This document shows positions 7,773 through 16,433 of a stretch of DNA of 55,825 bases, in pieces. Location of the stretch: IMG/VR virus record IMGVR_UViG_3300017706_000806, positions 1 to 55,825 of that record; one strand, given 5' to 3'. The DNA is from a virus. Position numbers and translations under genes: made by a program. Positions within the stretch are counted from its first letter, which is position 1; the number at the start of each line of letters is the position of its first letter. The notes beneath the pieces were generated by a model, which did not search any database, was not told the origin of the DNA, and saw only the letters and a program-made list of their open reading frames with translations.

Positions 7773-8819
7773 ATGGCAAATAAATCAGTATATCAAGATT
7801 TTGATGCTGATGCTTTAACTTACTTTGCATTAGAGAGTGACACTGTTTACGGTGTCCTCTCTAGTTCAGGGGAGTGCAATAAAGTATTATGCACACAAGA
7901 TCACACAACGTATGATAAAATAAACAGTATATTAACGGTCCCCACAGAGGATGACCAAACTTTTAGAACTAAAAAGAAAGCTTTTATATTACCTAAATGT
8001 AATGTATCACAAGATAGATTAAAGGCTGCTCTTAAAGAGCACAGTATAACTGTAACAAATGATTATGAATTAGCAGATCTTATAATTGGACATGAGGATA
8101 TCAGTACTCATACATTACAAAATGCGGAAAACATTCCTTCTACAGTAATGATGAATAAGATATGGAATTATGAAACTACATTAGGTGATGCAACAAAAGA
8201 TGGTGTTCTTAAAAGCGTATCAGATTCCGGACTAGAGTGTATTGTTACACCTAAAATTACAGATCATGTAATGTACTATAATATAGATATAGAAAATAGT
8301 TTATATGATAACTGGATGATCACTGGTATGGCTTTGAATTTAGCTCATATAATTGATACTACAAACGTTAGTGTTATTGATCCTGAGACTGTACTTCATG
8401 CGTCTGCTACTAAAATGATTCTTGATGAAGAGTTGCTTGCAGACCTTAAGAGTCAGTTGGATTCGTATAGGGATGATAAAGCTTTAGCTCTTAAAATTAT
8501 ACCAACCTTGGATTATAAGACAAACTATCACTTACTGTGGCAGTTTGCCCAAGATTGTAGTCAGATAATATATGCTGACAATAGAGACAAAGACTTACAG
8601 TACTGGATAAAGGAATCTGACTTTCACAGTCTGATGCGCAGGAGTGCACAAGACATGATACTGTGGTTAGAGGAACAGGAAAAGCTAGATAAAGTAACAT
8701 TTAGATATTTGGAACCTATTGTAAGGAAAGAAATATCTATAGATAACAGAGATCTATATACGTTTAAAGTCTCTGTTAAAAAAGAGTATCAGAAATATTT
8801 AATAAAAGAAAAATTATGA
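7773..8819 (+). CDS. Unknown protein, first of a tandem paralog pair in the MoxR/VWA module
   Basis: I do not recognise this 348-residue protein. It starts two bases after the MoxR-type gene and overlaps the next gene by ATGA. Residues around 68-110 (KKKAFILPKCNVSQDRLKAA, then ITVTNDYELADLIIGHEDI) line up with a segment of the next protein (GKKIYRYPSLDLPRQKVDLL, then VKVTRNRDKADLCITSFKHI). A later segment (DKALALKIIPTLDYKTNYHL) also aligns with ENRTLALEMLANCNLNSSFD there. The shared first block resembles a small alpha/beta domain ending in a buried 'ADLII' strand, faintly BRCT-like. The position suggests a substrate or adaptor of the AAA+/VWA pair. Confidence 0.6.
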   Translation: MANKSVYQDFDADALTYFALESDTVYGVLSSSGECNKVLCTQDHTTYDKINSILTVPTEDDQTFRTKKKAFILPKCNVSQDRLKAALKEHSITVTNDYELADLIIGHEDISTHTLQNAENIPSTVMMNKIWNYETTLGDATKDGVLKSVSDSGLECIVTPKITDHVMYYNIDIENSLYDNWMITGMALNLAHIIDTTNVSVIDPETVLHASATKMILDEELLADLKSQLDSYRDDKALALKIIPTLDYKTNYHLLWQFAQDCSQIIYADNRDKDLQYWIKESDFHSLMRRSAQDMILWLEEQEKLDKVTFRYLEPIVRKEISIDNRDLYTFKVSVKKEYQKYLIKEKL

Positions 8820-9946
8820 AAAAATTATATAGAATGAATGCAGGATTGGAACAGCATCCTGTAATATTTAATAAACAAGCAAGTAAAGATTGGTTTAGGA
8901 TTGAAGAATCTGGTGACTATCATATGGGTGCTGCTGAGTATTGGCATCTTAGAGCGGAAGATATATCTGGGTTTAATATACCTATTAGAGATGTTAAAAA
9001 TTCTCCAATTGTTTTGCAAGGGAAAAAGATATACAGATATCCATCTTTAGATCTACCTAGACAAAAAGTTGATTTACTTAAAGAAAACTTTGATGTTAAA
9101 GTCACTAGAAATAGAGATAAAGCTGATCTTTGCATAACATCTTTTAAACATATTAAAAGTTTAATAGATATAAGCTGGATAGACATTGTATCATTTAGGG
9201 AGTTTTATTCTATATGTTTAGACATGAAAGAAGAAGACTTATTAGATAGTTTAGCATTGGATCAACTAAGGACTACGTTAAGTGAAATGGATAAAGATTC
9301 TGTTGTTGCCCTTCCCAAGTATCATTCTTATGGTAAGAGTGATGACGTGATAGAGTGGTATGATAAGTTTACAACAATTTGTCACAACCGGAAAAATGTT
9401 TACAAACATGCTAGCAGAAGTTTTATATTGCATGCTGAGGACTATTCATCTTACTTGGGCTTAATAGATCCAAGTAATGATACAGTATTTGACACTGATG
9501 TTTGTAATGTAATAGATGAAGATTTGGCTGTACTGGATAATTCGGAGTATGATACAATAGAGTCTATGATTTGTAATGATGGAATAGAAAACAGGACACT
9601 TGCATTAGAAATGCTAGCAAATTGTAATCTTAACAGTTCATTTGATGTAGTTTCTGGTATATTCTATTGGCATTATGAGTGGTGCAAATCCACAAGCAAT
9701 TGGAATACAGCCAATGTAAAGACGTTAAGAAATAGATTAGCTGAATATCAAGGTGATCATCCAAGAAACAGTGTTCATTCTCATGACAGATATATCATGG
9801 CATTACGTAACAGCAATAAACTTACAGAATTTGCAATTAACAAAACCAGAGAATCACTGTACAAAAATGTATTAGGTAATGTTGTTGGAAAAGATGCAAG
9901 CGTATTCAGCGTTGACTTTGAAAATTTAAAACTAAAAGAAGAATAA
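8816..9946 (+). CDS. Unknown protein, second paralog in the MoxR/VWA module
   Basis: This 376-residue protein is coupled to the preceding gene by a 4-base ATGA overlap. It has no recognisable catalytic motif. It shares at least two aligned blocks with its neighbour, a 'KADLCITS' alpha/beta block near residues 70-120 and an 'LALEMLANCNLN' helical block near 265-300. This indicates duplication and strong divergence. It ends one base before the RecB-like nuclease gene. The role is unknown; the conserved neighbourhood with MoxR and VWA genes is the main clue. Confidence 0.6.
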   Translation: MKKLYRMNAGLEQHPVIFNKQASKDWFRIEESGDYHMGAAEYWHLRAEDISGFNIPIRDVKNSPIVLQGKKIYRYPSLDLPRQKVDLLKENFDVKVTRNRDKADLCITSFKHIKSLIDISWIDIVSFREFYSICLDMKEEDLLDSLALDQLRTTLSEMDKDSVVALPKYHSYGKSDDVIEWYDKFTTICHNRKNVYKHASRSFILHAEDYSSYLGLIDPSNDTVFDTDVCNVIDEDLAVLDNSEYDTIESMICNDGIENRTLALEMLANCNLNSSFDVVSGIFYWHYEWCKSTSNWNTANVKTLRNRLAEYQGDHPRNSVHSHDRYIMALRNSNKLTEFAINKTRESLYKNVLGNVVGKDASVFSVDFENLKLKEE

Positions 9947-9947
9947 G

Positions 9948-10946
9948 ATGAATAGAAATTTAGAAAAAGAAGAGCAGTTTTACTTGAATGATAAGTTCAA
10001 GTTTAGCTACTCTTCATTAAACAAACTTTTGTTTTCACCATCCTTATTTTATAAGGACTATATTTTAAATGACCGTGAGGTTAGAACAGACAAACATCTT
10101 GTAGAAGGTAAACTTATACATTGTTTGGTGTTTGAACCTGAAGAACTGAATAATAAATTTAACATTGTTCCGGGTAAAAGCCCTAGTGACAATATTAGAA
10201 AGGTGCTAAAAGACATGTCTCTGCATACTGATGCAGAAACATTAGCAAGTTGTGAGGACTCTATAATTTTAGATTCTCTTAAGAACCTTAATTTGTTTCA
10301 GTCACTCAAAGCAGATGAGTCAAGAATTGCTAAAGTTAGAACAGAAGACAATGAGCCTTATTGGAAGTTTCTTAGTAACACTAACGTTGATGTTGTTGAT
10401 CAGGATACTTTATTAAAGTGTCAGGAGCAAGCAGATAACATCAAGAGTAATGGTGAAGTTATGTCTATATTTGGAGAAGTTGAAACTGATTTTGAGTTAG
10501 ATCCAATTGAAACCTACGCAGAAAAGTATCTGACGTCAGGCTTGTCTAACATGCCTTTTGGTTTACACGGTTACATAGATTACTATAAAGTTAATCATAA
10601 AGATAAACTGGTAACAATATGTGATCTTAAGACAACAAGCAAATCAATATCTGACTTTAAAGATACTGTTGACTATTATAACTATTGGTTGCAGGCAGCT
10701 ATATATTGCAAGTTAGTTTATGAAAATCTATCTAAGCAGGTAGATGACATTGACTCTTACAAAATATTGTTTAAGTTTGTTGTTGTAGACAAGTACAATC
10801 AAGTATATCCTTTTGATGTAAGTGAAGAAACACTAAACAACTGGGCAATGTCTCTATTAAATGTAATAAAAGCTGCTGAATATCATTATAATGAGAGAAA
10901 CTACTCTCTTCCCTATGAATTTCTAGTAGAAAAAGTTAAATTATAG
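9948..10946 (+). CDS. PD-(D/E)XK (RecB/Cas4-like) exonuclease
   Basis: This 332-residue protein has the ordered motifs of RecB-like nucleases: an N-terminal 'EGKLIHCL' motif with H58, G208-Y-I-D211, the metal-binding ICDLKTTSK (D226, K228) and a following WLQAAIY motif (Q249 region). The start of the protein, 'FSYSSLNKLLFSPSLFYKDY', is the usual entry helix of Cas4/RecB-type phage nucleases. It probably resects DNA ends for recombination with the Sak4-like protein and SSB, or degrades host DNA. All catalytic residues appear intact, unlike the related-looking domain in the virion protein at 27031-32661. Confidence 0.8.
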   Translation: MNRNLEKEEQFYLNDKFKFSYSSLNKLLFSPSLFYKDYILNDREVRTDKHLVEGKLIHCLVFEPEELNNKFNIVPGKSPSDNIRKVLKDMSLHTDAETLASCEDSIILDSLKNLNLFQSLKADESRIAKVRTEDNEPYWKFLSNTNVDVVDQDTLLKCQEQADNIKSNGEVMSIFGEVETDFELDPIETYAEKYLTSGLSNMPFGLHGYIDYYKVNHKDKLVTICDLKTTSKSISDFKDTVDYYNYWLQAAIYCKLVYENLSKQVDDIDSYKILFKFVVVDKYNQVYPFDVSEETLNNWAMSLLNVIKAAEYHYNERNYSLPYEFLVEKVKL

Positions 10947-10947
10947 T

Positions 10948-11523
10948 ATGAGTTCTGTATACACAGATTATTTTCAAAAGAGTAAAGTCTTTTTATACCC
11001 TTTATTGCAGTTTAAAAAAGGCTTATCATATGTTCCTAGGCAAACATACATTGCTATGGATCATATGTACTCTTTTGATGATTATCGGTTCCTGTGTGAG
11101 TATCATGTTAAGATGTCAGAAAAGTTCAAGGAGTTCTTTAATACACATATTAAAAATCATCCCAGGTTTGATCATCATATTGATTTAGGGGATGATAAAC
11201 ATGTGTTTGTGTTTGACTTTGTTACCTTTAAAAGTGACTATAAAAGATTTCTAGTTGGTAAGTACTCACATTTTACATTAGAGTCTAAGTTAATTATCTT
11301 AGATTTTTTTAGTGAGGGTAAGTCATCTGAATATATAGAAGTCTTTTTATCACCTGATGGGTATCATGCAGACTACGCTGATGCATTGGATGTAGATATA
11401 GATATCATAGAAAAGGTATCTGAATTATGCAGTGTACCAGATCTTGATAAAGAGACCTTAATTAATAAAAATACACAATTACTTAGTTTATTAGAAACAT
11501 GTAATGTATATTTGTCTAAATAA
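10948..11523 (+). CDS. Hypothetical protein (191 aa)
   Basis: The ATG follows the nuclease stop by one base. The product is rich in aromatic residues and His/Asp (for example HPRFDHHIDLGDDKHVFVFD) and ends in a predicted helical region (DKETLINKNTQLLSLLETCN). No family is recognised, and no signal peptide or membrane segment is seen. Tight spacing on both sides places it in the replication operon. Confidence 0.55.
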   Translation: MSSVYTDYFQKSKVFLYPLLQFKKGLSYVPRQTYIAMDHMYSFDDYRFLCEYHVKMSEKFKEFFNTHIKNHPRFDHHIDLGDDKHVFVFDFVTFKSDYKRFLVGKYSHFTLESKLIILDFFSEGKSSEYIEVFLSPDGYHADYADALDVDIDIIEKVSELCSVPDLDKETLINKNTQLLSLLETCNVYLSK

Positions 11524-11532
11524 AAAATTAAT

Positions 11533-11949
11533 ATGGCACAAGTAGGACAAAATATGATGTTAGTAAATTCTAGTTTTAGAAATGCTAAATCATTTACAAT
11601 GATCCCTGTGAGTATTGACTCACCATATGTAGAAGCTATGTTTGATCCAACGTCAGGCATTTTAGCAGTTATCAGTAAAGTAATGAAGCAATCATATCAT
11701 ATGGTTGCTAAGTTAGATGATAACGGTCAACCAATAAGATTAAAAACTCCTAATCAGCAAACTGGTAAAACAGTTAAAGAAGAGAGAAGATTGGTTGATA
11801 CCTTTTCTGAGTTTTATTTATCTGATGAAAAGGATATTGAAAACTTTATCAATATATTTGCAATGAATGCATCAGCTTTTGATTACAAAAGTTTTTTCGT
11901 AGATGCTAAAGAGACAAAAGTTTCTAATATCATAATGCCTGGTTCATAA
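11533..11949 (+). CDS. Hypothetical protein (138 aa)
   Basis: This compact protein begins MAQVGQNMMLVNSSFRNAKS and continues with strands (FTMIPVSIDSPYVEAMFDP, ILAVISKVMKQSYHMVAKLD), suggesting a small beta-rich fold. A helix (DEKDIENFINIFAMNASAFD) follows. I do not recognise it. It is the last gene before a double-hairpin gap at 11965-12042 and so probably ends a transcription unit. Confidence 0.55.
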   Translation: MAQVGQNMMLVNSSFRNAKSFTMIPVSIDSPYVEAMFDPTSGILAVISKVMKQSYHMVAKLDDNGQPIRLKTPNQQTGKTVKEERRLVDTFSEFYLSDEKDIENFINIFAMNASAFDYKSFFVDAKETKVSNIIMPGS

Positions 11950-11964
11950 TTACTCTCTAAGTAT

Positions 11965-11988
11965 TAAAGACCCCAACTCAGGTCTTTA
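11965..11988 (+). terminator. Hairpin after the 138-aa gene
   Basis: TAAAGACC (11965-11972) pairs perfectly with GGTCTTTA (11981-11988) around an 8-base loop. The sequence after it (GTTTGTT) is only weakly T-rich, so it may be a poor terminator or a transcript-end stabilising hairpin. Confidence 0.45.
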
Positions 11989-12008
11989 GTTTGTTAACAG
12001 GTATGAGA

Positions 12009-12042
12009 AGAGCCCATTGATTTGGGCTTTTTTTTTGGCTCT
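12009..12042 (+). terminator. Strong intrinsic terminator, with possible competing pairing
   Basis: AGCCCA (12011-12016) pairs with TGGGCT (12023-12028), followed by nine T residues. The 5' arm overlaps AGAGCC (12009-12014), which could instead pair with GGCTCT (12037-12042) beyond the T run. This separates the gene ending at 11949 from the polymerase operon. Confidence 0.75.
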
Positions 12043-12054
12043 AAATTTTAAATT

Positions 12055-12327
12055 ATGAAGAATCTTACCAATGAAGAAATAATAGATGTAAATATTTTAC
12101 TTGCGCTTGTTAAATGTACAAGTGAGATGTCACATAACTTACAGTACATGCATACTGAGAAAGAAAGATTGAGAATTAAGCAGGTTAAGAAGAGTACTGG
12201 TTTATATGAAACACAGTTAAGTAAGAGATTTAATTATTCTCAGAAAAATGCTGTAGAAGAAATATATGATGTAATCATGGACCTTATATTAGATGCTAGA
12301 CAGGTAAGTTTAGAAAATGCAAAATAA
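12055..12327 (+). CDS. Hypothetical protein (90 aa) upstream of DNA polymerase
   Basis: A small, largely helical, charged protein (MKNLTNEEIIDVNILLALVK...) with Lys/Arg clusters (KERLRIKQVKKSTG). It follows the terminator at 12009-12042 and ends 14 bases before the polymerase start, so it opens the polymerase transcription unit. It is not recognised. A polymerase accessory or DNA-binding role is possible but unsupported. Confidence 0.5.
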   Translation: MKNLTNEEIIDVNILLALVKCTSEMSHNLQYMHTEKERLRIKQVKKSTGLYETQLSKRFNYSQKNAVEEIYDVIMDLILDARQVSLENAK

Positions 12328-12341
12328 AAAAGAAAAAGAAG

Positions 12342-14351
12342 ATGGATAAAAAACACTGGGTAATGGATTATGAGACACTTTATGATTGTTTTACTGGTGT
12401 TTTTGAACATTATAAAACTAAAGAAACAAAGATTTTTGTAATAAGTAGACTTAGAAATGATCAAACTGAATTTTTAGAATTCCTTGATCAAAATATTAAA
12501 AATAAAGAGTGGCATATATCCTATAATGGATTAGCATTTGATGCACAGGTTACTCATTATATATTAGATAACATTAGTAACTGGAAAGATGAAGAGGGGT
12601 TGGATCTTGATGGTCATCTAGTTGCTAACCTCATCTATAAGTATGCACAACGTACTATAGATAAGAGCAACAGGAAAGAGTTTAGTGATTACCCGCAGTG
12701 GAAAATGGAGATAGGTCAAATTGATTTATTTAAAATGCATCACTGGGATAACCCTGCTAAACGTTCCAGTCTTAAATGGATTCAGTATAGCATGGATTGG
12801 CAGAACATATTAGATATGCCAATTCATCACAATACAGAAATTAGAACTCAAGATGAACTTGATACAATAATTGAATATTGTGTGAATGATGTTCAGTCAA
12901 CTAAGGAGATCTATAACAGATCAAAGTCTCAGGTAGCTTTAAGAAAAGAGCTTACTAAAAAGTATGGGATTAATATGTTTAGTGCATCTGAACCAAGGAT
13001 AAGCAAAGAGATATTTGGGTATTATTTATCTCAAAATCTTAATATTCCAAAGAGAGATCTCAAGAACATGAGAACTTATAGGGATAGCATTAAAGTTAAG
13101 GATATAATTCTTCCTTATATAAGCTTTACTTCTCCTGAATTTAATATGCTGCTGCAGCGTTTTTCTTCACTTGAGGTTGACGCAAGTAGTCTTAAGGGTA
13201 GTTTTAAGTATCACATTAACTACAAGAATGTTAAAACACATTTTGGTTTAGGTGGTGCACACGGTGCTAATAGTAAAGGTGTATATGAACCAGAGGATGG
13301 CATGATGATTATGTCTTCTGATGTTACTTCATTTTATCCTAATCTGGCTATCAAAAACAGATGGTCTCCAGGACACTTTCCTAAAGATGAGTTTTGTAAT
13401 CAGTATGAGTGGTTTTTTGAAGAGCGTAAGAAGATCCCTAAGAGCAATCCAATGAACTATGTATATAAGATTATACTTAATTCTACTTTTGGTCTTAGCA
13501 ATGATGAAAAGAGCTTCTTCTATGATCCTGAGCTCTGTATGAGAATTACTATTAACGGTCAGTTATCTCTTATGATGCTTTATGAGCAAATAATGGAAAG
13601 AATACCCGGTGCAATAGCTTTATTACAGAACACAGATGGTGTAGAAACTATAATTCCAAAAGACTATTATGATGAGTACATGCAGATATGCAAAGAATGG
13701 GAGGAGAAGACTAATCTCAATCTTGAGCATGATGAGTATCAGAAGATGGTCATTGGTGACGTAAACAACTACATCGGTATAAATAACTGGGTGGAAGTGG
13801 ATCTTTCTTCATGGAGAGATATTAAAGCTGAAAACCCGCATTACTTATTTAAAGTAGAAAATGATAAGTTTAGTTTTGCACCTGTGAAGCTGAAAGGTAG
13901 ATTTGATTTTCATAACCTTCAGTTGCATAAAAACAAATCTAAACTTGTAATACCTAAAGCAATCTATCATTATTTTGTACATAACGTTCTTCCTGATGAC
14001 TATCTTGATACTAATAAGAATATTCTAGATTATTGTATAGGAGCTAAATCAAAAGGTGACTGGAAACAAGTTGCAAGACAGATAAAAGAAGGTTCTTTTG
14101 ATGAAGAAGATTTGCAAAAGATCAACAGATATTTTATATCTAATGATGGAGTGAAGATTATAAAGGTAAACAAAAAAGATGCAAGAGAAATACAATTAGA
14201 ATCAGGCCGCTGGATGCAATCCATCTTTAACAAGATGCACATTAAACCAAAGTGGGAGGAATATAGTATCAACAAAAGATATTACTTGGATGCTATAGAG
14301 CAAGAGATTAATAGTATTATCACCGTATCAAATCAATTAACATTATTTTAA
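12342..14351 (+). CDS. Family B DNA polymerase with 3'-5' exonuclease
   Basis: This 669-residue replicative polymerase has an intact proofreading domain: Exo I D9-Y-E11, Exo II YNGLAFD (N62, D69) and Exo III Y179-x3-D183. A 'GLGGAHG' linker at 302-308 corresponds to the YxGG/A motif. Palm motifs are motif A SSDVTSFYPN (D327, Y332), motif B K376...N380-STFG and motif C QNTDGVE (N430, D432). Motif C therefore has Asn where the usual DTD begins. The protein is shorter than cellular family B enzymes, fitting crAss-like and other phage versions. I saw no separate processivity factor in the window. It sits with MazG and accessory genes downstream. Confidence 0.9.
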   Translation: MDKKHWVMDYETLYDCFTGVFEHYKTKETKIFVISRLRNDQTEFLEFLDQNIKNKEWHISYNGLAFDAQVTHYILDNISNWKDEEGLDLDGHLVANLIYKYAQRTIDKSNRKEFSDYPQWKMEIGQIDLFKMHHWDNPAKRSSLKWIQYSMDWQNILDMPIHHNTEIRTQDELDTIIEYCVNDVQSTKEIYNRSKSQVALRKELTKKYGINMFSASEPRISKEIFGYYLSQNLNIPKRDLKNMRTYRDSIKVKDIILPYISFTSPEFNMLLQRFSSLEVDASSLKGSFKYHINYKNVKTHFGLGGAHGANSKGVYEPEDGMMIMSSDVTSFYPNLAIKNRWSPGHFPKDEFCNQYEWFFEERKKIPKSNPMNYVYKIILNSTFGLSNDEKSFFYDPELCMRITINGQLSLMMLYEQIMERIPGAIALLQNTDGVETIIPKDYYDEYMQICKEWEEKTNLNLEHDEYQKMVIGDVNNYIGINNWVEVDLSSWRDIKAENPHYLFKVENDKFSFAPVKLKGRFDFHNLQLHKNKSKLVIPKAIYHYFVHNVLPDDYLDTNKNILDYCIGAKSKGDWKQVARQIKEGSFDEEDLQKINRYFISNDGVKIIKVNKKDAREIQLESGRWMQSIFNKMHIKPKWEEYSINKRYYLDAIEQEINSIITVSNQLTLF

Positions 14352-14359
14352 AAACAAAC

Positions 14360-14662
14360 ATGGATTATTTTGAATTAGAAGCAGTCATAGAAACATGGGC
14401 TCAAGAAAAAGGTATTCTTGCTAAAGCTACACCAATGGCCCAGGCACTGAAGACACTAGAAGAAACAACAGAGCTTTGTACGGCCATCAATAATGATGAC
14501 CGTGCAGAGATTATAGATGCTATGGGTGACATAATGGTCACCTTGATTATACAAGCAAAGATGCAAGATCTTTCTTTAGAAGGCTGTTTAGAGTCAGCTT
14601 ACAATGTCATATCCAAACGTACAGGTAAAATGGTTAATGGTCAATTTGTTAAAGACAATTGA
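14360..14662 (+). CDS. MazG-like nucleotide pyrophosphohydrolase
   Basis: This 100-residue all-alpha protein has the MazG catalytic pattern: E34-E35-T-T-E38 followed by E50-I-I-D53 and the DAMGD segment (D53, D57). Such enzymes hydrolyse (d)NTPs to monophosphate and pyrophosphate, and in phages are thought to tune nucleotide pools or alarmones. The gene follows the polymerase by eight bases. Its TGA overlaps the TTG start of the radical SAM gene, implying translational coupling. Confidence 0.85.
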   Translation: MDYFELEAVIETWAQEKGILAKATPMAQALKTLEETTELCTAINNDDRAEIIDAMGDIMVTLIIQAKMQDLSLEGCLESAYNVISKRTGKMVNGQFVKDN

Positions 14663-15492
14663 TTAAGATCCAGAAGACTAAAACTTTAATTACTAAGACC
14701 AATAATAATAGTAGTAACTGCATAGCTCCCAATATCATCTATGGATGTTTTGGAGGCTGTGTAGATACCTATTGTTATATGTCAAGATACAATGGTAAAA
14801 GAGTTTTTGTAAATAAAAACGTTGATGACATTTATCAGTCTGTTGTAGAATGGGAAAAAGAATTTGTCAAAGTCCCTGATCAACAAGACCCTATATATAC
14901 TATGGTAGACATTGCTTGCAACTCAGATTTAGTTCTGATGCAGAAGCATATGCCTGAACCATTGATTGATTATCTTAAACGTTATGATGATCATCCTCAA
15001 CTAAATAGTACTATGGCTACTAAATATCCTGGTTTGTTGAACCTTAATGTAAAAACGTTCAACAAAAAACCAAGAGTACGTGTAAGTCTTATGCCTCAGA
15101 AGTATTCTAATATATTAGAACCTAAGATGCAAAAGATAGAGAGCCGTATAGCTGATGTTAACCGGCTCAAGGAGTTAGGATGGGAAGTTCATTTAAATTA
15201 TAGCCCTCTAGTTTTTTATCCTGGATGGAAAGAAGAATATGATAATCTTTTTTCTATGGTTAAAGATGCTGCTGGAGAAAACAAATGTGAAGTCATTGCT
15301 TTAACTAACCATGTTAAACAAATGAATAAAGCTAAACCAGAGGCAAGAGAGTTAATGAGAAGATCATATGAGATAAAGAATCAGTCAGGAGTTATGAGAT
15401 ATCCTTTAGAACATAAGGGAAGATTGTTGTCTGAATTTAAGGAAATTTATTCAAAGTATTTTTCTATAAAAACAATCAGATATATATTTTAA
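14659..15492 (+). CDS. Spore-photoproduct-lyase-like radical SAM protein with unusual cysteine spacing
   Basis: I use the TTG at 14659, which overlaps the mazG stop. The first in-frame ATG lies after the cysteine cluster and would destroy it. The 277-residue protein has a cluster GCFGGCVDTYCYMSRY with C30, C34 and C39, that is CX3CX4C instead of the radical SAM standard CX3CX2C. The second half matches the SPL family: RVSLMPQKYSNILEP (141-155), ESRIADVNRLKELGWEV (161-177) and YSPLVFYPGWKEEYDNL (181-197). SPL enzymes use a 4Fe-4S cluster and SAM to repair UV thymine dimers of the spore photoproduct type. Here DNA repair or base modification is plausible. Whether the cluster forms normally is open. 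Confidence 0.7.
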   Translation: MIKIQKTKTLITKTNNNSSNCIAPNIIYGCFGGCVDTYCYMSRYNGKRVFVNKNVDDIYQSVVEWEKEFVKVPDQQDPIYTMVDIACNSDLVLMQKHMPEPLIDYLKRYDDHPQLNSTMATKYPGLLNLNVKTFNKKPRVRVSLMPQKYSNILEPKMQKIESRIADVNRLKELGWEVHLNYSPLVFYPGWKEEYDNLFSMVKDAAGENKCEVIALTNHVKQMNKAKPEARELMRRSYEIKNQSGVMRYPLEHKGRLLSEFKEIYSKYFSIKTIRYIF

Positions 15493-15523
15493 TTGGTTAT
15501 CCCATATAAAATAGTTACCTTTA
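15493..15523 (+). promoter_or_regulatory. Bacteroidota-type promoter for the DUF932-like gene
   Basis: TTGG at 15493-15496 is followed after 19 bases by TACCTTTA (15516-15523), close to the Bacteroidota consensus TTG...TAnnTTTG with one mismatch at the last base. It sits in the only gap between 14351 and 16430, directly upstream of the gene at 15543. Confidence 0.6.
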
Positions 15524-15542
15524 CACTTTAAAAGTTTAAATT

Positions 15543-16430
15543 ATGCGTTATAAAAGAGCAGTAGAAACAACACAAAATTATTTAGAAAGTCAACCTTTAC
15601 CTAAACATGGTAAGAGTTATACAGTCATATCACATAAACAGGTGATAGATGACACAAAAAATTTATTAGAGAATAGTGGATTTACTATTCGTAAAGAATT
15701 ATATAGAGCAAACATGAATGCCAATGTAGCACAAGGCATATATCATATCTATCCTTCACAGACTACTGATGAAGATATCTCTAAAGAAAGAGAATTAGGG
15801 ATGATGTTTGCCTGGACAAACTCTTATGATAAGAGCACAAGATTTCAGTGTGCAATTGGAGCATATGTTATGGTATGTAATAATGGTATGGTAGCTGGAG
15901 ATATGATGAACTTTAAAAGGAAACATACAGGATCCGCAGGTCATGATATTAAAATGCAGTTAAGCAATCAAATTAAGAATGGTGAAGTTCACTATTCACG
16001 TATTCTTAAAGACAGAAATGCTTTAAGGTCTACAGTATTAACTAAGACAGAGCAAGCAGCTTTGGTAGGTAGATTGTTTATAGATGAGGAGATTATAACT
16101 TCTTCACAGGTATCTGTCATTAAGAAGGAAATCAATAAACCTTCTTATGATTACTCAACAAATGATGATAATGCCTGGGCTTTCTATAATCATGTTACAC
16201 ATGCATTAAAACTGTCTACGCCAAGAGATTGGCTACAAGATACTCAGAACTTTCATGATTTCATGATGTCAAATGTTGTACCCAGCATTGATTTAAATGC
16301 TTTAGAAGAGATTTCACATAATAAAGATTACTTTAGTTGGGCCGTAGACTTCGGTGGTAACAATGGTATTGTTGAAATAGATGAAGAAGTACAAAATCCA
16401 TTTGGAATTGTAGACATTGCACAGATTTGA
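15543..16430 (+). CDS. DUF932-like phage/plasmid protein
   Basis: This 295-residue protein has the DUF932 hallmark segment AWTNSYDKSTRFQCAIGAYV followed by MVCNNGMVAGD (90-120). In the family this is the 'S.dgs.al......vCsNGm' core. The function of DUF932 proteins, widespread on phages and plasmids, is not settled. The gene has its own promoter (15493-15523) and is followed by a gap with a probable small RNA. The C-terminal acidic tail (IVEIDEEVQNPFGIVDIAQI) is another visible feature. Confidence 0.7.
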   Translation: MRYKRAVETTQNYLESQPLPKHGKSYTVISHKQVIDDTKNLLENSGFTIRKELYRANMNANVAQGIYHIYPSQTTDEDISKERELGMMFAWTNSYDKSTRFQCAIGAYVMVCNNGMVAGDMMNFKRKHTGSAGHDIKMQLSNQIKNGEVHYSRILKDRNALRSTVLTKTEQAALVGRLFIDEEIITSSQVSVIKKEINKPSYDYSTNDDNAWAFYNHVTHALKLSTPRDWLQDTQNFHDFMMSNVVPSIDLNALEEISHNKDYFSWAVDFGGNNGIVEIDEEVQNPFGIVDIAQI

Positions 16431-16433
16431 AGA

